Virus record (IMG/VR): IMGVR_UViG_3300042866_000130
Coordinates: 1 to 21,875 of that record
DNA length: 21,875 nt
DNA from: a virus
Reading direction: 5' to 3' (one strand)
Of the stretch, positions 1-6,743 are shown in pieces (positions within the stretch are counted from its first letter, which is position 1; each line of letters opens with the position of its first letter). The notes beneath the pieces were generated by a model. That model did not search any database. It was not told the origin of the DNA and was given only the letters and a program-made list of their open reading frames with translations. The translations under genes and the position numbers were made by a program.

Positions 1-3000
1 CTGGCGTAACTTCCGGGGTTGCAACTGGCGTGACTTCCGGGGTTGCAACTGGCGTCACTTCAGGCGTGACTTCAGGCGTAGTTTCCGGTGCTGCAGTAAC
101 CTGTGCAGTGGTTGCAGGCGCAGCCGTGACGTTATTCGCTACAGTTCCGCCTGTCTGCGTGTCTGTGGTCAGATTTACCGTCGAGCCAACATTTACGCCT
201 GTACCAGCATTGACGATCTGCGTGTTGCCAGTCGTGTCTGCCACCAGCACTTGACCTGTTGTCGTGTCTGCGGCAATCACCACGCCAAGATTTGTGCCGC
301 CACCAGTCGTAGAAGTGGCAGCGTTGACGTTGTTGACGAGGTTGGTGGTAGCTGTGTTGACAGTATCAACGCTAGTTCCTGTGGTTGCTGCCAACTGCAC
401 AACAGCTGTAGCAGCAGCGCCACTCGTCACATCGTTGTTGGTGACAAGACCAGTGCTAGCCAAGTTATTAACTGTGTTGTTAATAGCGTTGGCAGTGTTT
501 TGAGAAACCGTCAGCGTGTTGTTGGTCAACCCACTGTTGGTGAGGTTGGTGTTGGTGGTACCAGTGTTGCTAGTGATGTTCCCACCAGTGCTGTCTAGCG
601 TCACCACACTGCCTGCATTTGCACCCGTGTTGTTGTTGACGACAGAAACGACACCACTGTTGTCGATGACCAGCGCAGTGTTGCCAGTTGTGGCAATCAC
701 CACGCCTGCATTCTGAGTTCCTGTTGTGGCGGCGGTACTCGTTTCTGTAGCGGCAGTTGCCGCTGTACCAGTCGGGGCGGTGGCTGACGTACCAGTTCCT
801 GCTGCTGCACCAGTCTGTGTCTCTCCACCAGCAATGACGGACTGTCCAGCCGTGATGCCGCCAGTTGTGGTGCCGCCGATCAACGCCTCAAGAGCGCCCT
901 GCGTTAACGCAGCATCTAGAGATGGAAGCTGGTTGGTGATGGCAACCGCTTCTACCACGCCTTGCCCAAAACCTTCTGCAAACTCAGAAGGTGTTTCTCG
1001 CGTAATAGAACGTGCTGTGCGTCCAGGGATGCCACGAGTTGCAGCTGCTACAAGCTCAGACTCACCAACAGCAGTAGTAACAAGCGTGATGAAGCCAGAA
1101 GCAAGTGCCGCAGGCAAGGCAATAGCAGATGCACGCTCTTCACTAAATCCTCTGTTGATAAGCGATTGCTGCACATTTTGGTAAGTAGCAATTGCAGACT
1201 CACCTGCGTCTAGCGTAGCGTTGGTGCTGACAGCGCCTGCAACACCATATTTGCTAGCCAGTTGCTGACCAAACCTAGCTTTTGTTGCAGCAGAGATGGC
1301 TCGTCCTACGCCAACACCAGCGAGGAGCGGGACAAACTCCTGCACACCTTCGCTGATACCCCAGTCAATGATGGCAGCAGGATTACGAGCAGCAGCGGTA
1401 AGTGCTGCAACACTCTTTCCTAGCAAGCCTTCAACATTGGTAATCTCTTGAATGATCTGGTTTTGGCCTGTGCGAACTGCCGCACTAGTAGCTCCTGTGC
1501 CATAACTCTGAAGACCAGCAGCAACATTGGCAAGATTCTGGTTACCTGTAACGGTAGCGATGTAGCCAAGCTGCTCACCAACACCCTTGGCACCAGCAGC
1601 AGCGACATCACGGAATACATTGCTAGCACCGATATTGCCACCAGTGTTGGCCGTCAGAAGCATGGGCTGACCAGTATCTGGGTCAATCTGCTCGGAGGCT
1701 TCGGTGACAAACTGTTGCTGAAGTCCTCCTTGCTTTTCAGCGTCCGTCATGAACTTGCCGGTAACGCCAAACACTTCCTTGGCGTAAATGCCACGGCCTT
1801 TGTCGTCGTAATGAATTGTTATCTCGCCAAGATTGCCTGCTAGCTCATCTTGAGATGCAACACGGTAGGTTTTGCCACCTTCTTGGAAGTAAACGGCACC
1901 ACCGGACTCAAAGACGTTACCTAAGTTCTCAGGCAGATTCTCAACGGTAAAGACATTAGCTGCGCGAGGAGTCAAGCCTCCAAAGCCAGCACCAGGCGGT
2001 GTGTTGGCAGCTCTCTGTGCAAGCTCTGCTTCTTGATTGTTCTGAATGAAGCCAGCTGCTTCGTTAAGAATTTCTTGTCTTAAACCAGACAACAGTGCAG
2101 GATTGGCTTGCGACAACACCCTCACAGCCTCTAGCTGGTTGAAGGTAAAGATACGCAACCCTGGTGGCAGCATCTGCTGAGCGATCAACACTTCTTGGCT
2201 GTTAGGGTCTACAGCCGCCTCTCCACCTTGGCCACCGCCAGTCCCACCACCACCTTCGCCACCACCCGTGGTCGTCACCGTGGTTCTGGTTTCTGGAAGA
2301 GCAGGCTCGGTAGCCACTCGTGTGCCGGTATCAGGCTGAGATGGCAATGTCTTAATGCCTGCTGTTGATGCAGCAGCACTTTCTTGCCGCACCTGTTCCG
2401 CAACTGCTTGGCCACCACGCGCTGCAAGCTCGCCACCTACAGCGGTCAAAGCTGCCATCGGATCACCACCGCTAGCAATCAGACTCTGCACTGCACGGCC
2501 TGCAGTAGCACCACCTTCAAAAGATGCAGCCGTACCAGCGCCTGCAGCAATAGCAGAAGTCAAAATCTCACTGCCACTCTTGCCCTGTACTGCTGCTGAG
2601 ACTGCAGCATTTCCTGCGTTTGTTAGGATTCTTGCGATGTTGGGGTCATCTACAAGCTCAGAGATAGACGGCCCAAGATTGGGCATACCAGCAGAGATGG
2701 CTGTGGACAACGCCACATCTCGCACTGCGTCATCAAGGCTTTTGCCAGTTGCTACATCTACTGCAATCTTGGCAAGTGCATTACCTACTGTCGTAGCAGT
2801 TGCGCCTGTTAGCGCACCAGCTGCAGCTAACTGAGCAGCAAAGAATTCGCCAAGACCAGGAATTGCAGCAGAAACAAGGATGCCCACGATAGGGCTTTGC
2901 AAGAAACTTTGTTGCCGCTCTACCTCACGGTAAGTCTCATTACCTTCTGGGTCAAGCAAACGAATGTCTAGCAGACCACCCTCAATGCCTTTTCTGATTT

Positions 3001-3745
3001 GAAAAGATTTGATTGGCTCTGCATAGCTAACCTGTCCTTCACGGTCAATGACTTCCGTAAAGATAGGCGTGATTTCCCAGTCCGTGTACTTCTCACGCAG
3101 TTTTGCGATCTGACGCTCTGCATTTGCGCTAGTGAAGTAGCCTAGGTCAGCGTCGTAGTACACGCCACGATCAGTAGACTGCTCATCAACACCACCTGTA
3201 GCGGCAGGCGCGGCAGCAGGCGCGGCAGCAGGAGCCGGGGCTGGAGAGGGAGCCGAGGCTGGTGAAGGCGCAGGCGCAGGTGCCTCCGCTACAAAATCAC
3301 CACCAGTCTCTCGGTCTAACAAAGCAAGAATTTCTTGATCCGAAATATCGGATGCTTGTGCGGCTGGAGCAGGCGCGGGAGCCTGTGTTAAAGCTGCAGC
3401 GGGAGCAGGAGCAGGAGCGGCAGCAGGTGTTTCTGCTTTGAGCAAGTCTGCAGCAATGCTTTGCAGTAGCCGCCAGTTGTCATCCAGAGGAGCGCCTAGC
3501 GAATCTCTGATCTGCTGATCTGTAAAGCCTTGCTTGATAAGCAAGTTGTACAGCGTGGCCTTTTGCTTGGGCGTGCCATTGGCAATGTCTGGCGTAAATT
3601 GGTCACGGATTGCTTTTGCAATCTGCTCTGCAGTCATAACTGGCGAAGGTGCAGGTGCAGGCGCAGCCTGCTCTTGCTCTATAAGAGCAAGCATATCGGC
3701 ATCCAATTGCTCCATTTCGCTTTCTGCGCCTAGTCTTGTCGCCAT
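1..3745 (-). CDS. Giant modular virion protein, candidate internal/ejection protein (3' end outside window)
   Basis: This reading frame is open from an ATG at 3745 to the left edge (at least 1248 residues, no stop seen), so the C-terminus is missing. The start lies 1 base after the upstream stop. In order: a short acidic helix (about 11-26), Ala/Pro linkers (27-35, 105-132, 150-185) separating small helical pieces, a folded-looking segment (187-285) and Gly/Ala-rich hydrophobic helices (about 286-470). A Gly-rich linker follows (about 490-508), then mixed folded regions (510-790), another hydrophobic helical stretch (about 800-970), a Thr/Asn/Gly-rich region with two copies of a GVVIA-type module (about 1013-1055 and 1150-1195), and VATPEVTP tandem repeats at the edge. 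I recognise no enzyme motif. Size, position after the fibre genes and amphipathic or hydrophobic stretches suggest an internal virion protein that enters the cell with DNA, as in podoviruses. This is inference; a giant fibre or structural filament is the alternative. Confidence 0.75.
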   Translation of the reverse strand, partial: MATRLGAESEMEQLDADMLALIEQEQAAPAPAPSPVMTAEQIAKAIRDQFTPDIANGTPKQKATLYNLLIKQGFTDQQIRDSLGAPLDDNWRLLQSIAADLLKAETPAAAPAPAPAAALTQAPAPAPAAQASDISDQEILALLDRETGGDFVAEAPAPAPSPASAPSPAPAPAAAPAAAPAATGGVDEQSTDRGVYYDADLGYFTSANAERQIAKLREKYTDWEITPIFTEVIDREGQVSYAEPIKSFQIRKGIEGGLLDIRLLDPEGNETYREVERQQSFLQSPIVGILVSAAIPGLGEFFAAQLAAAGALTGATATTVGNALAKIAVDVATGKSLDDAVRDVALSTAISAGMPNLGPSISELVDDPNIARILTNAGNAAVSAAVQGKSGSEILTSAIAAGAGTAASFEGGATAGRAVQSLIASGGDPMAALTAVGGELAARGGQAVAEQVRQESAAASTAGIKTLPSQPDTGTRVATEPALPETRTTVTTTGGGEGGGGTGGGQGGEAAVDPNSQEVLIAQQMLPPGLRIFTFNQLEAVRVLSQANPALLSGLRQEILNEAAGFIQNNQEAELAQRAANTPPGAGFGGLTPRAANVFTVENLPENLGNVFESGGAVYFQEGGKTYRVASQDELAGNLGEITIHYDDKGRGIYAKEVFGVTGKFMTDAEKQGGLQQQFVTEASEQIDPDTGQPMLLTANTGGNIGASNVFRDVAAAGAKGVGEQLGYIATVTGNQNLANVAAGLQSYGTGATSAAVRTGQNQIIQEITNVEGLLGKSVAALTAAARNPAAIIDWGISEGVQEFVPLLAGVGVGRAISAATKARFGQQLASKYGVAGAVSTNATLDAGESAIATYQNVQQSLINRGFSEERASAIALPAALASGFITLVTTAVGESELVAAATRGIPGRTARSITRETPSEFAEGFGQGVVEAVAITNQLPSLDAALTQGALEALIGGTTTGGITAGQSVIAGGETQTGAAAGTGTSATAPTGTAATAATETSTAATTGTQNAGVVIATTGNTALVIDNSGVVSVVNNNTGANAGSVVTLDSTGGNITSNTGTTNTNLTNSGLTNNTLTVSQNTANAINNTVNNLASTGLVTNNDVTSGAAATAVVQLAATTGTSVDTVNTATTNLVNNVNAATSTTGGGTNLGVVIAADTTTGQVLVADTTGNTQIVNAGTGVNVGSTVNLTTDTQTGGTVANNVTAAPATTAQVTAAPETTPEVTPEVTPVATPEVTPVATPEVTP
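2..85 (-). repeat. In-frame tandem repeats at the window edge
   Basis: Two 24-base units (2-25 and 26-49) differ at one base and encode VATPEVTP on the minus strand. They are followed by degenerate 12-base units encoding PEVT. The array preserves the reading frame of the giant protein and probably continues beyond the window. Such Pro/Thr/Val repeats usually form an extended stalk or linker. Confidence 0.85.
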
Positions 3746-3746
3746 C

Positions 3747-4085
3747 TCACACCCCTAGCCTTGCAGCAATCTGCCGGTGAATAGTTTCGTGTACGCTCAA
3801 CCAGTCGTAGAAGTCTTCTTCCACGTTCCAGTCTGCATCCAGTAACTGGAAAGGATTGTCTAGGTTGAGAATGGAAGCTAGCGCCTGGTGTATCTGGTTG
3901 TGCACAAACAACCAGTCATCCAAGTTCCCAGGGTCTGCCTCCATGATGGGATAGTCAGGGATGCCTATGCCCTGATCTCCGAGGATGTTGTAGAACAAAC
4001 GGTGTTGCAGACCGTTCTCAAACAGCATCCGGCCCAGGCCGTCTACGTCTCCAAACTTAACGGTGGTGAGGTCGTCGAAGTTCAT
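3747..4085 (-). CDS. Small HxxxH repeat phage protein, function unknown
   Basis: A 112-residue acidic protein. Its ATG overlaps the stop of the upstream fibre gene in an ATGA junction, and its stop is 1 base from the giant gene, so the three are translationally linked. It is built from a degenerate repeat of about 37 residues: NGLQH at 24-28, HNQIH at 62-66 and HETIH at 99-103. The first two units are each followed by a DAD or EAD acidic stretch and a DW (D57-W58, D94-W95). Two units carry an HxxxH spacing and the first has NxxxH. Similar small proteins occur, in my recollection, beside tail genes in environmental podoviruses. I do not know a function. Metal binding by the histidines or a helical-bundle virion component is possible. 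No signal peptide or membrane segment is visible. Confidence 0.85.
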   Translation of the reverse strand: MNFDDLTTVKFGDVDGLGRMLFENGLQHRLFYNILGDQGIGIPDYPIMEADPGNLDDWLFVHNQIHQALASILNLDNPFQLLDADWNVEEDFYDWLSVHETIHRQIAARLGV

Positions 4086-5566
4086 ACGCCGTAGTAAGGA
4101 ATCTTCTTAAACGCACCGTTAATGAGCACCGTGACATAGCCTTCCGGGTCTAGCGGCAGGCTAGCGGTAGCAAACGTGGCACTAGCAGACGTGTTTGTGA
4201 GGTTGACGCTCGACGCCACTATCGTCACATTCGCTGCAGAAGTGATGCGACCTTGCGAGTCCACCACCACTTGAGCACTGTTGCCGGACGAACCATAGGT
4301 TCCAGCCGTCACACCAGTGTTTGTGAGATCGATAGCAACGTTAGAGCGGCCACCACCAGAATCATCAGCCGTGGTGATGACGGTGGCATTGCCAGGAATG
4401 AAGTTGACGATCTGCCGAGTGCCGACAGCTACGCCGTTGTTCTGCACACCCACCAGTTGCTGTGTGGTGTTAGCCACCACAGACAAGGTGCGGTCTGTCG
4501 TGAGGTTGCCGCCACCTGTCAGACCTGTTCCGGAGTTGATAGCGCGGGTGTCGGGTACTGCTCCGCTGACCTGAGCCACGCCTATAGCGATGACGACATT
4601 GGCTGCAGCAGTCAGACGACCCTGTGCATCAACAGTGAATGACGCAACATTGCTAGCACTTCCATAGCTTCCGCTGCTGACAGCGGTGTTGGCTAGGCTG
4701 ATGGTGCCTGTGGTGGTGATAGGCCCACCCGTCAAGCCTGTGCCGGTGGAAATGCTCGTGACGTTGCCTACGCCCTTGGTGTTGAAAGTGCTCCAGTCGG
4801 TGCTAGTCAGGTAGCCATCTGTTGTTGCATTTGCTGCAGGGATAGAAATGGCTGGTGTGGTACCACCGCTGGAGACAATGGGAGATGTCCCGCTAACTGA
4901 AGTGACGGGGTTGGTGCCGCTAGAGGCTGCAGTCAACCGTCCTTGTGCATCAACTGTGATGCTTGCGTAGGTGTAGGAAGCAGCCGTAACCGTCGTGTTG
5001 GCAAGAGAGATCGTGCCAGAACTGGTGATAGGGCCACCTGTCAGACCCACACCTGTTGCCACGTTCGTGACAGTACCACCCGTGACCACCGCCACATTGC
5101 TGATGTTGGTGATGCGCCCTTGTTGATCTACCGTGATCTCTGGAATGTTGGCAGTCGTACCGTAGGTTCCAGCAATGACAGACGTGTTGGCAAGATTGAG
5201 CGTGACGTTACCCGTCAGCTGCCCACCACCAGTAAGTGCAGTGCCTGCGATGACAAAGGTTGTGTTGGCAACAGCGCCCACGCTTGTAGCCGTGAGCACG
5301 ACAGCACCTGTCTGCCCGTTCACAGACAGCACAGCGTCCGTGTTGTCTATCTTCTGCCAGATGGTTCCGTTGAACAGGGCAAGATCACCGATCTGCCAGT
5401 CTGTTATCCCGTTGAGGTTGGTGTTACCCGCAACAGAAACATAGTAGTAGTCTCCCTTACTTCCAACGCTGGACTGCAGCGTCGGAGTATTGGTCTGGGC
5501 ATCCCAAGTGCCCTTGTAGACCAATGCGCCAATTGCGTTGGCAAAAGAGGAGACTGTCTTGAGCAT
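4082..5566 (-). CDS. Tail fibre-like protein with GLTGG / VDxQGR repeats
   Basis: A 494-residue Ser/Thr/Gly/Asn-rich protein. The N-terminal part (about 17-100) has the KGTWDAQTNTPTL, GDYYYVSVAG and WQIGDLALFNGTIWQKID pattern seen at the start of repeat-containing phage fibre proteins, often compared with small carbohydrate-binding modules. A VNGQTGAVVL linker follows. The body alternates GLTGG-type segments (four copies) with VD(Q/A/S)QGR(I/L)T segments (four copies), a known phage fibre repeat expected to form a trimeric beta-structured shaft. The C-terminal 40 residues form a small beta-rich end. I see no intramolecular chaperone (S74-type) domain. The start is 2 bases after the upstream stop, with GGAG seven bases before the ATG. 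Likely role: receptor recognition or side fibre. Whether it is the main receptor-binding protein cannot be told. Confidence 0.85.
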   Translation of the reverse strand: MLKTVSSFANAIGALVYKGTWDAQTNTPTLQSSVGSKGDYYYVSVAGNTNLNGITDWQIGDLALFNGTIWQKIDNTDAVLSVNGQTGAVVLTATSVGAVANTTFVIAGTALTGGGQLTGNVTLNLANTSVIAGTYGTTANIPEITVDQQGRITNISNVAVVTGGTVTNVATGVGLTGGPITSSGTISLANTTVTAASYTYASITVDAQGRLTAASSGTNPVTSVSGTSPIVSSGGTTPAISIPAANATTDGYLTSTDWSTFNTKGVGNVTSISTGTGLTGGPITTTGTISLANTAVSSGSYGSASNVASFTVDAQGRLTAAANVVIAIGVAQVSGAVPDTRAINSGTGLTGGGNLTTDRTLSVVANTTQQLVGVQNNGVAVGTRQIVNFIPGNATVITTADDSGGGRSNVAIDLTNTGVTAGTYGSSGNSAQVVVDSQGRITSAANVTIVASSVNLTNTSASATFATASLPLDPEGYVTVLINGAFKKIPYYGV

Positions 5567-5568
5567 TG

Positions 5569-5898
5569 TTACGCTCCGTCACCGGGCGTGATGTACACGA
5601 CAGCCGTGCTGGTCGATGTAATGCCGCTGAAGTAGGCGTTGGGCGGGAAGGTAAGGATTTCGTCTGTACCAGCCAACAGAGGGATAGAAAGGTTGGTGGT
5701 GGTCAGGACAGTGGCGTTGTTCACGGCATCGCTAGCAGAGGTGCCAACGCCCATAAACACCGTCACAGACCCGGAGTTGAGCACTCGGTATTGATTCCCG
5801 CCAAGGGTGCTAGACACCGCCTGCACCGCTGTGGGTGCGCTAGTGGCTGCGGTGAACACCACCGAGTTGCCTGATGGTGTGAAAGGTGCGTTAACCAT
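5569..5898 (-). CDS. Small beta-rich virion-associated protein, unknown
   Basis: A 109-residue protein rich in Ser, Thr, Val and Ala, with no charged core and no Cys, His or enzyme motif. Hydrophobic residues alternate in the pattern expected for a small beta-sandwich (for example VTVFMGVGTSASDAVNN and NAYFSGITSTSTAVVYIT). It ends 2 bases before the fibre gene start and is preceded by AGGA six bases before the ATG. The 80-base gap upstream of it is the longest gap in the tail-gene block. It probably caps, decorates or attaches to a fibre or capsid. This follows from context and composition only. Its C-terminal half resembles those of the two small proteins after the capsid gene. Confidence 0.75.
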   Translation of the reverse strand: MVNAPFTPSGNSVVFTAATSAPTAVQAVSSTLGGNQYRVLNSGSVTVFMGVGTSASDAVNNATVLTTTNLSIPLLAGTDEILTFPPNAYFSGITSTSTAVVYITPGDGA

Positions 5899-5916
5899 AA
5901 CGTGTCCTGACTTTCA

Positions 5917-5936
5917 TTTCACAAACAGGTGTGAAA
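5917..5936. repeat. 7-bp inverted repeat, TTTCACA and TGTGAAA
   Basis: Perfect 7-base arms separated by 6 bases, in the 80-base gap before the 109-residue gene. No T-run follows on the minus strand, so it is not a standard terminator. It could be an operator-like dyad or a hairpin in the mRNA leader that affects processing or translation. Confidence 0.5.
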
Positions 5937-5978
5937 AGACGATAAGCAATACCGCCAACGCCTCGTACCACAGTGCTT

Positions 5979-6302
5979 TTAAGCAGCCCACGGCAGCGGA
6001 GGAGTCACGATGGGAGGATCAATCTGGTTGTCGATTTGGGTCTGCACAGCAGCCTCAGTCGCATCCTTGTCCACGCCGTTGGCCCAGCACCAGCCCAGCA
6101 CATCATCTTCCGTAAGGTCTTCGTAGGGCACAAAAGAAGTGCCCTGCACCACCGGGAACGAGCAGGTCGAGTAGACGCTGCCGTTGTAAGTGCCGTCCGT
6201 GCCGTTGCATGACCAGTGGGCCGTGACAACGTAGTCAGCACCTTCGGGGGTGTTGGGGATGCAATCAAGGGCAGAGATTACCCAGTTGAAAGTCGTGGCC
6301 AT
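5979..6302 (-). CDS. Small conserved phage structural-region protein (DUF7936-like)
   Basis: A 107-residue protein beginning MATTFNWVISALDC, then a beta-rich half (VVTAHWSCNGTDGTYNGSVYST) and a C-terminal half with PYEDLTEDDVLGW and an acidic helix ending in a PPLPW-type tail. This order matches my memory of a small family common in cyanophages and other aquatic phages and named DUF7936. The function is unknown, and these genes sit among tail-fibre genes. The start is supported by AAGGAAAC four bases before the ATG. It is 15 bases downstream of the preceding gene. A role as a fibre partner or small virion protein is inference. Confidence 0.85.
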   Translation of the reverse strand: MATTFNWVISALDCIPNTPEGADYVVTAHWSCNGTDGTYNGSVYSTCSFPVVQGTSFVPYEDLTEDDVLGWCWANGVDKDATEAAVQTQIDNQIDPPIVTPPLPWAA

Positions 6303-6317
6303 TTCAGTTTCCTTTCA

Positions 6318-6743
6318 TCAAATCACTGACGCCGCTTCTAGCGTCAAAGAAGAAGTGGTGTAAACAGTCAGAGTAGAAGCGTCCCTGATTTCTAGTGTCA
6401 ACTGAGCCGTTTCGGTCAAGCCAGAAGTACCGTCCACAGAAACACTCCATGTCCGATTGCTGCTCAAAGCCAACCATGACCCAGTAGTTCCCGTCGGAGA
6501 ACCAGAGACAACTGTGGCGCGGATTTCGTAATCACTACCAGTTCCGGTTCCCGTCAGCCAAATGCCATTAGGTCTGGAATCATTGCTTGCCGAGGTGTAG
6601 GTTCCAGCACTGTTAACCGAAAACGATGCCGTCAACGTACCAGATGTTCCAGAACGATAGACATAAGGCGAACCGGGCAGCGCGGCCCCTCTAGCGGTAG
6701 GAGGCGTTTTAGCCCCCACCAACATCGTCATGATCCCGCTCAT
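6318..6743 (-). CDS. Beta-rich tail accessory protein, unknown
   Basis: A 141-residue Ser/Thr-rich protein whose ATG overlaps the stop of the large fibre-like gene (ATGA). A second in-frame ATG four codons later (MTMLVGAK) could also be used. Residues 30-141 alternate polar and hydrophobic residues, as in an immunoglobulin-like or jelly-roll fold (GTYTSASNDSRPNGIWLTG, YEIRATVVSG, AQLTLEIRD). No catalytic motif is visible. Tight coupling to the fibre gene suggests a fibre tip, adhesin or fibre-assembly role. This is inference from position and composition. Confidence 0.75.
   Translation of the reverse strand: MSGIMTMLVGAKTPPTARGAALPGSPYVYRSGTSGTLTASFSVNSAGTYTSASNDSRPNGIWLTGTGTGSDYEIRATVVSGSPTGTTGSWLALSSNRTWSVSVDGTSGLTETAQLTLEIRDASTLTVYTTSSLTLEAASVI

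Noticed and set aside
2-85. CRISPR array
   Set aside because: The short repeats are directly adjacent, in frame, with no unique spacers; they encode VATPEVTP in a protein.
726-1184. 152-residue plus-strand frame at the left
   Set aside because: Shadow of the giant minus-strand protein; Ala/Val/Pro bias is the antisense of its Gly/Thr/Ala codons.
1420-1641. 73-residue minus-strand frame
   Set aside because: Lies within the giant gene in a different frame on the same strand; no ribosome binding site and unlike a structured protein.
4943-5635. 230-residue plus-strand frame opposite the fibre gene
   Set aside because: Runs across two minus-strand genes and their junction; repetitive composition arises from the fibre repeats.
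5807-6115. 102-residue plus-strand frame spanning the 80-base gap
   Set aside because: Covers the ends of two minus-strand genes and the dyad; no supporting start signal.
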